Origin: Pampus argenteus
Lineage: Eukaryota > Chordata > Actinopteri > Scombriformes > Stromateidae
Assembly: GCA_036937835.1 (NCBI GenBank)
Contig: CM072866.1
Span: 13,276,001 to 13,340,000 of the forward strand
Length of the DNA stretch: 64,000 nucleotides
Direction: 5' to 3'
Shown: positions 47,701 through 61,171 of the stretch, piece after piece
Position numbering within the stretch: position 1 is the first letter of the stretch
Layout of the letters: the number at the start of each line of letters is the position of its first letter
The notes under the pieces: model-generated
Seen by the model: the letters and a program-made list of their open reading frames with translations, nothing else
Told to the model about the DNA's origin: nothing
Databases searched by the model: none
Made by a program: the position numbers and the translations under genes

Positions 47701-50700
47701 CTTCAAAACAGCCTCAGCATCCAAGCCCAGCAACTGGATGCTGATGCAGTGTGTGTCCTTGTAGTGCTGCCAGATAATTAATTGAACAAATGGACCACAA
47801 AATGGCTGAACTTGACCATGGAGCTGGCAGTGTACAATTGTGAAATCATCTACTAGAGTTACTGACCCTAAAAACCTTTGGTCTAAGGCAGAGCAGCCCA
47901 GCTCTGTGGTTTGATGATGTTAACACAGTGCAAGAGGCTAGAGTCACTGATCTAAAACTGAATACAGTTCATGTCTATTGTCTGTTATCCCTTTATTATA
48001 TTATTATAATGCATATCATTTTTGTATTAAGTTTTAACTTCCCACAGTGATTTACAGTGAAAAGATCTTCAGGCAATGTGATCACCCTTTATGCCCACTC
48101 AAACCACACTCCTTTATTAGCAAACATTATCACAAAATGTTTTTTTTTCTAAAAAAATTACAAGGATTGATGCTACTCAGATCTAAGTGTCTTCATAAAT
48201 GTGCATTGGGACTGTACATCATTTGTTATTGTTTAAAAAATGTTTGTTTTGAGCATTGTGCTGTACTTACATCTGTATAAGAAGAGTATCAATCTAAATT
48301 ATGGTCAGTTTCCAAAGAGAGCTCCCAGTTTAAAAGATTTTAAACATTTGACTCATTCCACCATCAACCCCTCTGCCCAACGAACAGTGATGCTTTAAGC
48401 AGCCATTGCAAATGGCAACTTGGAGACTCCCTTGAGAAAACAAGTGGGATTCCCCTGTGACCCCCGCTCTCTCTGTCTGTTTACAAACTCTCACCTTTTG
48501 ACCAGAACTAATGCCAACCTTCAGCCTGACCTTTTGTATTCTGACAGATGGAGACGTTACAAAGCTCCCACCATGCTAACTGCCACCCTTTGTTATCAGA
48601 GTTTCGTAATGAATAATAAAAGCTGAGCTTTAGAGATAAAGTTATTATACATCACTGAGCATTGATTTATGTAAATTGCAGCCGTTGGGCTGTGTTTATG
48701 TTTAGCATAAATGATGTCCTAATGCATTACATAACATATATTTAGTGTCTTGTCTGTTAACATGCAGTGAAAGGACAGGTTTGGTATCCATACAATAAGA
48801 TAATTACTTTTTTGAAAAACATTTAACTGTGACTCAATATGTGGTGCTGATTTAATGCCCTGCTGGCTGTTTAACATAATGACTCAAAGTACTGAGACAT
48901 CAAACTAAATCAGATAGCGTCTTTTATATCCTTGTTTCTGAAGCCTTAAAACATAGTTTACAATGACAGACCACCATCTGTCTTCATGTCCCACAGCCAG
49001 AAAATGGTAAAGGTGTTATCCCTATATGTTAATTGCTTCTATGGAAGAGCTTGCTCTGGTGTGACTGTTAGTTTGATTTATGGCTTGTTTGAGACTGTGG
49101 AGTGGGGTGTCTCACCTACAAATGGTCCCAAAACAGCAGCTGTTTCAAATCCTTGTAATAAACAATGGAGCACAGTTGACCCCTATTTGACCTTTTAACT
49201 ACAATCACAGCTTGGTGTAAAACTAGGGCAACAGTGGGTGGTCAAATGACTAAATCAGTAATATTCAATGAAAAACTGTAGTTTAATATTGAGCTTTCTT
49301 CTCTTCTAAAAGCTGATTTATTTGTTATATTTATTTTAGAAATATCTGTCCTTATATGTTGGTCTCAGTCTGTTGCTGTTTGAAAATGAAGCATAATCTT
49401 AACCTTTGGTGGTTCTGGGTTAGGGTTAAGTTCCCCTGTAGCAACAAGCGTCCCCAAAATGCAGTGATGGATTCTCTTAGGAACTCAGGACAGTTAGTAC
49501 TCCCTCACTATACAAAGTAGCTATCACTGTTATTATTATATTTTCCCAGATTTTTCATTGAATTTCTTGAAATGGAGGAAACAATGACGTCTGATGCTAG
49601 TTGCATGTGAACATTTCTTGGTTCTTTACTTGTTACTTTATGTATGTCACGCATATAAATAAGAGTGAACAAGTCAAGTATTTGATACATGCATTCATAC
49701 TTCTTGATGTGAACATAAACTTTTAAATCTGTGAGTTGTTTTCAGCCAGTATCTCTAATCTGGTGGGTAGACCTAGACCTATCTTTCTCCTGCAAACAAC
49801 TTAGTTGTGAGACCATGTCGCTTATACATTATTAATCAGCACAGGTTGACTCGTAATAAGTAACGAACAGATTTGACTTTAACTCTGGGATATGGCTCAG
49901 TCATATGATTTTAGCCCTTTGGTTTTAGCACAAGATCGTGGTTCACACTGACATTCTGATAAACCTCGTCCATCTAACAGTTGTCATTAGAGATAATTGC
50001 AGCACCGCTCTTGAAATTTTTAGAAGAGTCTATAGTGATATAACACTGATTGATTGGCGTTGTCATCCAGACTTATTGTCTCTATTCATACTCTTAAAGT
50101 AAGGGGTTGTGGTGGGAACAATTAACCATTGACAGGGCAACTTCACCCCAGGGCTTACTGATCGTTTACTGATTCCTATTTGACCTATCTTTCCGCATTC
50201 CATCTGAATGAATCTTTTTCTTTGTCAGCCCTGGGTCTCCATAGTCTGCCTGCTCACATAGCAGCTATTCAACACTGCTGGATCCCTGCAGGGCACTGAG
50301 AGGAGCTTTGATTCCTCATTGATGCTAGGGTCCACAGTGGTAGAGTCTGCATAAGCCAAGATAAGATTACTAACATTTTAGGCATAATTATCCAAATCTT
50401 TGTGGGGCTACTATAAAAAGTATTAAAATCTATGGCTGTTTGTTTCTGTTTTTGTCTCCTGTGTATTTTGGCAAAGTATCCAAGTAGGGGAAAAACTTAG
50501 CAGTAAGCAAGAAGGTGTCGCTGCGAAGAAATTTCTCTCTGTGCTCCTCTTTTTGCTCTTACTAATATACGAATGGTACCTGGCCTGTGTTCTATACTTC
50601 TCTATCGGTCACTTGGGTTCTCATTAAATGGGCCCTGTTACAAACAAGAGTTAAAGTTGGGCTTAGGTGTATGCTGATATAGCTCCATGCAGGAAACACA

Positions 50701-50883
50701 TAGGTTCCTGTTATCTAGACAAAATCACATATGGTCGTATAACTCAATGTGCAAAGCAGATGTGTATGTGGTCATACGACTCAAGTGTGTTTGTTAAAGC
50801 TAAATAAGTACATGTATATGGTTATACAGTACATCTCAATGTGTTTCTGCTGTTTCTACCTCTGAGTCTTTAAAACCTAAAAT

Positions 50884-50934
<51 letters not shown>

Positions 50935-51043
50935 TTTTACCTTAGAAGTCCCTTGTCTGCCAGTTATTTTTGTACTTTCCTCTATTACTGTAGATTATCC
51001 ACTACTAGTCAACTTACCAACACTACCAAATAAACATTGTTCT

Positions 51044-51087
<44 letters not shown>

Positions 51088-54000
51088 TGACCCACTTAAG
51101 CTTCGGTGGCTGATTTTCTGATTTTGTCCCTGGATTCTCTGTCCACAATTGTTCTGCCAAGAATGGCCGCTCTTTCTCCTGTTCTTCTTGTCTGCCGACA
51201 ATATGGTGTCCGTTTGTCCCACAGGAGGCTTTCTTGGCTGCTTCTGATTTGGCCTGCACCCATACTGTCGGCTTTAGCAATGTAATTTCCCCCTGTTAGT
51301 GTTCATCCAGTTGGTCAAGTCAGTGTAATTTGGTGTGTGTGGAGATTGTCCATTCCCATGTTGTGATTCTGTCTGATTTGTCTGCTGTGTGATTTTGGTC
51401 ACTGTCATGGTCTGAATGGGTGTAATACTAGGTTGGTTTTCCAGACCTCTCCATATCTTTTTCAGAAATGGTGCTTTTTTTATTAAATCTTTTATAGTTA
51501 ACTGAATATCTTTGTGTTGTGGATAGTTGGATGGGACAAAACATATTCGTTTGCATCTTGGGCTTAGGGAAAGAGTGATCGACATATTTCACCCTTTTAT
51601 AGATCAATATGATACCTTTGTGTGACTCCTATTTATAAATGCTCAACATACAACAGCATTTCTACTACAGCCTTTACATTGCTGTAGATGTTGGACAACA
51701 TTCCCTTTGGAGGTATTTTCTGTTCAGTAATTGTCTCTAAAGCGGGGTAAGTCAGAAAATGTTTTACATCTGATTTAATGGTATTTTTTCTGCTTTATTA
51801 AACAAAGGTAGAGGGCGAAATGACAGATAATATTTCATCAAAGGACAAAGCAGATGAATGTGTATTTTAACCTACATTTTTCAAGCTGATGTTACAGGCC
51901 TTTATGGCCCTTTGAGATGCCAGGACACTGCAGAAGATCTACTTCTGTTGTTTAATTTGTACATAGATCTTGTAGTTCCAGATTGACTGAGGCAGTTTCT
52001 CTTGTGCTCAGAGAGTAAAGTTGGGAACAGGAGAAGGAGCGGCCATTCTTGGCCAACAATTGTGGACAGAGAATCCGGGGACAAAATCAGAAAATCAGCC
52101 ACCGAAGCTTAAGTAGGTCATTCAGAAGAGAGGGTCACATGTATTAATGAAGTGAAACTGACTGTGCATGGCCATAAATAAAAAAAACAGTGAATATAGA
52201 TAATGGATGAATGAGTTAGAGGACTTTTAGAGAAACTGAACAGTGTGTCTGTAAGTTTCATTACACCATTTTATTTTTCTGCCTCTTTGCTTAGAGTTTA
52301 GGATCATCTCCATTGAGAGATGGGTGATTTGGATGTTGAACTGTTTGCTTGTAGTCTGTGATGCTTATTTACCAGCTTTTTTAAATTTTATTTTTACCAC
52401 CTTTTTTTTAAATTTTCACTGCTCTTAATTGTTGGTGCTTAGCCTGCTTTGTCTCTCACTATATTTGCCACAAGATTGTCTAGTCAGCTCCAAACAAAGC
52501 CTGCCTGCTTCTATTCACCCAACACCCCCAACACACCAGGAGGGAGAAATATAAGGACACTTCTAAAAAAAAAAAACAGAGTGAAAATAGGAGCACCTCA
52601 TCAAAACAAAGCCAAACACAGACCTACTCTCTTAGTTTCTCTGGTCTGTCAAAATCTATTGCATGTTGCCTCCGATACAAACCACCAAGGACTTGCTTCA
52701 TACAGGAAATAGTGCTTATCTGCTTAATATTTTACAAAGAGAAACTCTTGTAATGGGACAGAGAGGATGGACGGCAGTAATTACTTGAAGGAAATTGTGT
52801 CAAGTATTACAGCTAAGACAGAAATTGATGAATAATAAAATGTTTGGGCTTGCTAAAAATGTTGAGAGAAGAACAGTTGGCCTAATCAAAGTGTTGGCAA
52901 ATATAGGCTACCTATGTCAACAACTGTCAGTTGGTATATTACCAGCAGGGTGAGAGATATGGGTAAATAAAGACATAAAAAAGCACAAACCATGACACTG
53001 AAGAAGACAAATCAAAGGCTAATGATGCACCAACATGATGATGATGATGATGATGATGATAAGTAAAGACTGAGCCACATTTGCCATTACTGTTGTGTCA
53101 AATATAAATGAAGACGTAAGATCACCTTCTTGTGGAATGCTGCTTATGTGTTTGTTAATTTCAATACATCCTATGAGTTACTTCTGGGAAACAATGCATC
53201 ACTGAAAGCTGACTATACACTGTATATTTGATGATTAGGTTTTTATGCGAACCATGATTTGGCCTTTTCTTTATTTATTTATTCCTTGTTTTTAATTTGT
53301 GCCCGTGTTATTTTTAAAGTGACATTAACATCTCTTTGTATTTCTTCTCTTCCAGTCCTGTGTGCAAAGAACCTGGCAAAAAAAGACTTCTTCCGTAAGT
53401 AGAGCCTTTTTTGACATGTTGCTATTTCTATCCCATTTCCTCCCTTGTCCATTAGGATGGGGTTTGTCAGCAGTAGCTTTTGTAGACTTGCTGTAAATGA
53501 AGTCTCTTAGGAGCAACCTGTCTGGAGGAGGAGGCCTGGCACTAACCAGGACCCTCCACTAATCTAACTTTCTAGTAATAAGTATTGAGTCCACTGGTAT
53601 GAAAGTATATCTATCTATCTATCTATTAAACTCAATTAAAAAAGACTTCAATTGAACTGGACAGAGACACTTATTTTAGTCCAGCCTGAATAACAGTTAC
53701 ATGGAAAAAAAAAAGTACATTGCACTTTTCTTGTTAAAATGTATCACATCATGTCAAATCATACACATTTTTCATAGAAGAAAATCAATTTTGGTAGATG
53801 GTACAGGTAAACCCTGCCTATCAATGCTTTATTGGAATACAAGCTAATGATGGCATATACAAATTGAAAAGAGACCCAAACTAGAATAGTGAGCTGGGAC
53901 TTGATGGAGTAAAAAACAAATGCAAATGAACTCTCACTGGCTGAAATCCTGACTGCTACGGGGCATTGGAGGGAGAAGGTTTCACAGTTTTCTTTATGGC

Positions 54001-55825
54001 TTTTTCTTCATAGTTAACATTTAGCTTCAGGCCTTTTCGTCAACCTCTGTTTAGTGATCAGGATAGAAGCCCATTCCCTGCTGCTGCCATAAATGCAAGT
54101 GGAGATGTGTTATTAAGTTTCAGTGATGAGACAATTTTTACAAAAGAATATCCTCAAGCAGCCCACATCTGTTATCTTAATTGCCAGATAAAATACTGTG
54201 CTGCAACAGTAGCATGTGTAACCAGTAGATTGGTCCTCCATTTAGCTTGAAATCGTGGATACAGACAATAGTGGGTTCCCATCTTTTAACATGCACACAT
54301 CACATTAACAGACTACCACAAAGATGGAAGTCCCAAGAAAGCTTAAGGGTGACCAAACAGGTTTGACTTGTGTGAAGTATCGGTGCCCAGAGGTGTATAC
54401 ACTGACAATTGTAAAATACACATACACACATGCACAGTCACACAGAGATTGCCCGATGAACACACCACAAAGAATCCCTTATCAGATATCCAGTTAAGTA
54501 AGATATGATGAAGAGACATGTCTTATACAACAGCACATATAAACTACACTAAATAAAACTGATGTCTCCTCTGCTTTGGTTTAACAGGGTTGCCAGATCC
54601 CTTTGCCAAAGTGGTGGTGGATGGCTCAGGACAATGCCACTCTACAGATACTGTGAGAAATACGCTGGACCCAAAATGGAATCAACATTATGATCTGTAA
54701 GTACACAGGAGCACTGGTCTGACGTGTTGCTGTATGGCACTAATGCCTAATTAGGGAACAGATGTGTGGTTAAATTACTGAATGTGGTTAAGAATTATTT
54801 GTGTATAAGGTCACTACCATGTGCAATTTGACACCCTACAGAGCCTATTGTTCTTGAAACACTAATATGAGAAGTGTTTCAGGAATGTAGATTCTGTCGT
54901 CTCTTTTCTGTGCAGAAACGCCCATTTCTGAACCCTTTTGAACTTGTTTACATGTGAACGACACATCCTGTGGAGTGAGATTTTAGACATTCTACACAAA
55001 GACAAATTCATATGCTAGTTTTTTTAGAGGAGAAAAAAACTCATATGGATATGAATTCTTGCGTTCTCAAGTAACACATTTTGCCTTTTTTGGATATTAA
55101 AAGATGGTGTTTGCTAAGGAGTTTTGCACACAATGACTTATTTCTGAGCAATTTCCTTTTTTCCTTTTTTTATTTTTTAGACTTTGTCTAATTTATTATT
55201 TTTCTGCCTTTGTCATCTTATCTGAACTAAATGCGGCATATTTAGAACATTTCTTTTCTTAACTTACTTTAGTAAACTCTTTCAGGGTTATCCTTTGTAA
55301 ATCTATATAACTTAATTCTTGAAATCTGACATATTTTCTATCAAGGAAACTCTCACTTTCTGTTAGTCTTAGAAATATAAATGTGAATCATTGATATTTT
55401 TAAAATAAACTCAATAATAATTCAATAGTCAAAGGATGCAGGGGAAAAAAAAACTTTCTGGCCACATTATCTAGTAGTTAGTTACAACAACACGATACAT
55501 TGTAAAATAAAATAAAGTTAGTCATTTTGCTTGCTGCAAATATAACATTATAATAATTATTAGAGCTGCCATGATGAGTGATGGGCATTTTTCACAATTT
55601 TCTACATTTTTTTATAGACCAAATGATTGCTGCATAGATAAATGGGTAACCAAAAGTAATTCTTAGTTTCAGTCAGTTCATTATAATTATAATGAAACCC
55701 AGTTGTGGAAAAAGAACATATGTTTCTGAATTTTTCAAGTGTTCATGCAAGGGTTGACTGTGCCTTTATCCTTTTGTCTATAACTACCGATACATCTAGC
55801 CTTTCTAGATGTACACTTTCATTTT

Positions 55826-55868
<43 letters not shown>

Positions 55869-58863
55869 GTTTCCAAATGTTCAGATCCCCTCCTACTTTT
55901 ACATAATTCTGTTCCCTCTTCTGGATCCCCACCCTCTTGGAGGAGTGTGTTCCCCGCAGCGACCCCGGCCTCTTCCTCTGCTTCAGGAAATGGCTAACAT
56001 GCCACAGAAAGCAGATGGGAGTTTTGGCTTGGTAGCATTCCACCTCGCCACACCCCTATATCCAGCCCCTTCAGGTTTAGGAGGTGGGATTAATTCCCAC
56101 AACACTGACACTGCCAGAGGCCCACTATCCTATAATATCCTAAAATACCTAAAAATTTATAGATGTTTTTTTTTTTTTTAAACTACAATTGATGTTCCAT
56201 GATTCACATTGGTCTCCTGTGCAAAAAACTGTTTAGGACACAAAGACCAAGCCAATTTATCGAAAACATTTTGAAGGGTCTAAAAGTTGAACTCACAGTA
56301 GTATGTGGCTCTGATTTTGGCAAATGGCTTCCTTATACTTGGCCTCCAATTTTCAGCCTTCTCAATCTTAAACTGACAACAAAGGTTCAGCCACCTTTGA
56401 GAAGCACTTATACCACATGTGCCTGCACTGCACCCAGAACTTGATGGACTTTGTAAGAGATATTATTGCAATTTTCCATTGAGAGGCAGGAGAAGTCTGT
56501 GGAAGTATATGTCCAAAGGACGATGATGAGAATTGAAATAGAGTGGTTGGGTCAGAGTAACAGTAAAGTAACTGTAAGTTTTAGGGAATCTAAGAAGAAT
56601 GCTTTGGCATCAACACATACACAATATACATAAATCAGATCAGGTTACTTGATATGGATGAGCCAGAGCTGTAGATTCCCAACTCAGATTTATTTTTGTC
56701 TTTACAGATGTTAACAACTGAAGGCTGTCCAACATTAATATAAAATATATCCAATCTGGAAAGAAATCTTATTTTTGATTTCCCAATGTAACATATGTTC
56801 CTTGGCAAGAAAAGGTTTGGGAAGTCCTTGCAGGTCTGGATTTAGTATGTAGCCTGGAAAGCAAATCTGGAGCTGACCCAAGAACATTTTTCCTTCTCCG
56901 CTGCTGTTGTCTGCAGGACTGGGAGTGCTAAGCCTTGTTTTTGTTGTTGCTGTAACCACCTAATATTTTTTGTGTTTGTGCATTTATTTATAAGGTTTTC
57001 TCTCAATGTTTATTGAGTTTCCTGCTCTTGTCTATAAAGTTGATTTGGTTATGGTTATTGGTTGAAATAATTTAACAATGAATAGAAAATGGAGCATGCC
57101 TAGAAGACTAGGTGATCCTTGTGCATTATTCAAGAATAAAATGTATTTATTTCATCTTAATTATGAATTAATGTTTTATTACATTATCCTCAAAAGTATT
57201 ATTTTAATGGTTCACATTCTATAACCATATTTGACATGATCTACTGTGGTGTGTATACTATTTAATGTCTAGATTTATAAAAAAAAAACATATTTTGTTT
57301 AGTGCAGTCAGACACAGTTCTACATTCATACTTTTGAATTGTTTAAAGTTTGGACAATTCAAAGTCTGCAGCAAGTTTAAACTTTAAACTCAATGTGAAC
57401 ACCTGGTGACAGTCCAAGGTATCTAAGGTAATCCAAGGGTAGTGATAGTGCAGATATATATTGAGAGTCTTAGAAAACCAAACCAGTTTGTTTTGAAAGA
57501 GCTAAGGACGAGATGTTAGAGCATAGAGATATAAACGGACACTTGAGCTAAAGGCAACAGAGTCAGTAAGTGGTGTAAACCAGTTTCAGATAGTCATACA
57601 AGGGCTTCTGCATATAGAGGTCCTGTTGAGAAAATAAGTTCAGCTTGTCCAAGTAGAAATCCACCAATTTCCATATGAAATACGCTATGGCCTTTAGAGA
57701 TTGTGTTTTTAGAGTATAGCCATCTGTAGAAGACAAGGAGGTTGATTCTGTCTATAGTGATCTATCGTCTATCTGCTTTGCAGTACAGTGATACATTGCT
57801 GTTAACAATTTACTCTTCCTTCAGAAGTTCAGCCCAGCCCCCATTTTGCAGCTGTGTTGTACTAGTTAACTCAATAGCTAAAATGTTATGTCAGTAAACA
57901 AAGTTTTATAAGACTCTTTTGGCTCAAATATTGTAAGGGAGGAAATAACATTTTATTCTACCAGTTCTCTTATCCTCAGACACAAAGTCTCGTTGGCTAT
58001 TTCACTTCTCTTTTATTTATTTATTTTTTGTTGCTCTATGACAGTGCCTTGCACATACAACTCTGTATCACATTGCCCTGTTAATCTAACAGCACTGTGT
58101 GAAGGAAAGAGCCAGAGATTAAATTTAGTACACTATACTATTAGACCTCATAGAGCACAAACTGCAGGTGGACTAAAGTGAATTATAACATTTACTGTAC
58201 ATTTGTTGTTCTAAAATTAGAAGGATGAGTTTAGTCAGAAGTGGTCTCTTAGAAACATCAATAAAATATAAGGAATGCCATTCAGCTGTTTTCTTTCATT
58301 CCTCGTTTCAACTCGGATTAAAATATCCAAGTTATACTTACTAGTGAAATATTATGTACAATCCCACCTTCATATTATGATGTGATGGAAACCTTATTGT
58401 CTGTAAGCATCCAGCAGCACATTTTTATTTAACTCTTTAACTTTATTGATGAAGAAAATTGAAGCTTTTATAGCAAAAGGCAGTGTGCTGTTTCATTAAT
58501 GTTTCTTCAAAAAGTGTAAATGGGAACATAATTAATAAGACACATCAGCACCTACTACAACAAAGAAAAATGTTGAAATAAAATGTTGAAAAATAAGATG
58601 CTAACCTCTGCTAAAACATCCTGATCATATTTTCAGGTAGCTGCTAAAAACCAAATCACTGTACACTTAAAAAAGATGCACAACCCACAAGGGTTGTAAT
58701 TTAATTTCAGTTAAACAATTTCCCAGCTGATGAGATTTGGCTTACATACTAAACTTATACTTTTGTGTTTATGTGTTTAGAAGGGAAACCCCTTACCTGG
58801 CCAATGATAAACGGCATAATACAGAGCTTGGCAGAGCTCTAGCTGGCTGCTAGGCTGTAATTA

Positions 58864-58902
<39 letters not shown>

Positions 58903-61128
58903 AGCGATTTGTGATTATGCATTTGAATGTTGAACTCTGTGTGAGTGTGTTACTGTAGTGTTACAGTGGTGGAGCACGTCACAGGGACTTCCTCTGTTCC
59001 TCAACCACGACTAGACTGGCCTCAGATGTGCTAAATCTGCACAGACACACATAACTTACTTTAAAATCTGATAATCAGCCTCATTATACAGTCTGAAGGT
59101 CTACACCGCAAACATGGTGTTCATTGTTCTTTTGCTGCAGAGAAGAAGTTGGGAGAGATACAAAATACAAGTTTTAATTTTTTTGTTTATGACATTTGTT
59201 AAAGTTTTCTCAAGTACAAGGATACCCTAACTTCCCCAGAAACGCATAAACAATATCTCATTGGTTCTTGTGAATTCCTATGCATTATGCCATTTCTGTC
59301 TCATGGATCTGTTTTCTTTCACTTTCTTTCTTCCTCTGTCAGATACATTGGAAAGGCAGATTCCATCACCATCAGTGTATGGAACCACAAGAAGATCCAC
59401 AAAAAGCAGGGAGCAGGTTTTCTGGGCTGTGTCCGCCTCCTGTCCAATGCCATCAACAGACTCAAAGACACAGGCTGTAAGTAACAGTTTGTGTGTGCCA
59501 TGTCTGAACACACCGAAAACAGGTCACTGGTGTCTGCTCCATGTGCATGCGTCACTGTGGCCTTACCTTACGGTGCCAGTCTGGTATGTTAGTGAAGGGG
59601 AGACCAAACAGTGATTGAGTAAGGCATGTAAGACAGCTTCACACATGTATGCACAGACATGCTGCACATTTAATCAGACAGGCCGAATGTCTCAAACAAC
59701 AGAGACAAGCTTCATGTCAGGAAACCAGGGTGACTGTCCGGGAACCCTGTGCTTCGGTTTTAGCTAGCTGCAGCAGTTACTATAGAAAGTCTATTCTGTT
59801 GCTTCATGTGGAGCTCTTTCCGTAGTGTCATTGTCAATTCTCCAGTTTGCAGCCTGCTGCTGCTGCTATGCCGGCCATTCATTGTCATAGATTTATGGTC
59901 ATGATACACAGCAGCTCCTTCGGGCAACACATCAGAAACATCATCTGCTGTAGACATATGGCACATGGGACCAAATCAGTAGCTGCAATTCATTAAATAG
60001 CAGTGGAGCTTGTCTTGATGTAGGGTCAACTTAAAATGTTTCTGTCAAGAAAACAAATAACTTGTTCTTGGAAGCATCGTCCTGCTGATTTTACTTGTCA
60101 CTGTTTGGAATAAGACACAAAAAGAGGAAGAATTATTCTGTGTCGGAATAGTTGCGTGACATTTAGCCTGAATAGTCCTCAGTTGACCAGCAAGTAAATC
60201 CCAGGCTAACATATGAATGAACATCAAATGTTTTTGCACAAACACGCACATTCTCAAATGGATAATTTCACATCTGTGTTGTGCCCTTTGATTTTCAACA
60301 GCTTCAGGCTCTTATTTTCTTTGTGCAGTCCACATGGCCGCATGCTCGTTAGCTCTGTTTGCCTTGTTGGCAGTACCAGTCAGTTGATACTGACACATAT
60401 ACACTTAACTGTAGTCCATACTGTCAAATTAACATTCCTTCCACTCATTCTCATTCTCCCCGTCAATCCATCTTCCTGACCTCTCTTGAACACAGACAGT
60501 CAGACGTGTATTGGCATCACCACACTGAGTTACATTTTCCCCATTTTTTATGTATCCAGCCTTTTTATTTCCATTCATCTGGTCTTCACAGTCACGCCCC
60601 ACAACTTTTCTGTCTGAATATAATTGCCATTTATTGCATGTTTTTTTTTATCCAAACTGCATACTTGGATACATATATTAATGCAGGCAGTTATAGTTGG
60701 GTTGTAACAACATCTTAACTTCGAACAGTCAAGCTGAATACTTCAAATAAGATTTCAGAATAGTGCTAAATGGCACTTTTGGCTCATAAACTACACCCCC
60801 TAATCAACCAATAACCACAACACCATCAACGTTGCCACAAAAGAAGCCCCCTTTTAGTAGCCTGGTACCATACTCTACCCCACTCTGTGCCAGAGGACAT
60901 GCCCTTAGATTTACCCACAACTTCCAGAAACAGTATAGGCTCCAGTTAGACTCCAGACTTGCCACTTACTGTTCAGCCAACATGCAGAAATTATACTGTA
61001 TCACAGCCACAGAAAGTAGACAGACAAGACAAGATCTATGACAAGACATCAGTCATCACATAATCCCTTTGTCCTTGTCCTGTGTGCTGCAGACTCATGA
61101 ACTGTGGCCAGTCTGTAGTCTGACCAAG

Positions 61129-61171
<43 letters not shown>

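Larger units (their letters stand above)
34871..53355 (+). other. smurf2: smurf2 intron 1
   Basis: An 18.5 kb intron (donor GTAAGC, acceptor TCTTCCAG) with no supported gene. It holds a perfect 19-bp hairpin (34951-34993), a 14-bp hairpin (37761-37790), dispersed teleost repeats (39030-39185, 41262-41405), microsatellites, a 36-bp alternating purine-pyrimidine tract (42218-42253) and a pair of 100-bp inverted repeats (51085-52123). Long first introns often carry enhancers; I cannot locate one by eye. Confidence 0.9.
54697..59342 (+). other. smurf2: smurf2 intron 3
   Basis: A 4.6 kb intron (GTAAGT donor, CTCTGTCAG acceptor). It holds a teleost dispersed repeat (55562-55676) and dinucleotide tracts at 55829-55866 and 58868-58900. 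The open frame at 55705-56181 runs through the CA repeat and shows no family features. Confidence 0.9.

Noticed and set aside
48650..48730. AT-rich stretch with homeodomain-like motifs that looks like a conserved noncoding element
   Set aside because: No way to see conservation from a single sequence; composition alone is not evidence.
51274..51585. 103-codon minus-strand open frame as a gene
   Set aside because: It lies inside the inverted-repeat structure, has no known motif, and has no promoter or splice context. It is described with that element only.
55705..56181. 158-codon open frame in smurf2 intron 3
   Set aside because: Runs through a CA microsatellite (THTHTH), with no family features.
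59278..59614. Other-frame and antisense open frames over a smurf2 exon
   Set aside because: Shadows of the C2-domain exon 59343-59476.
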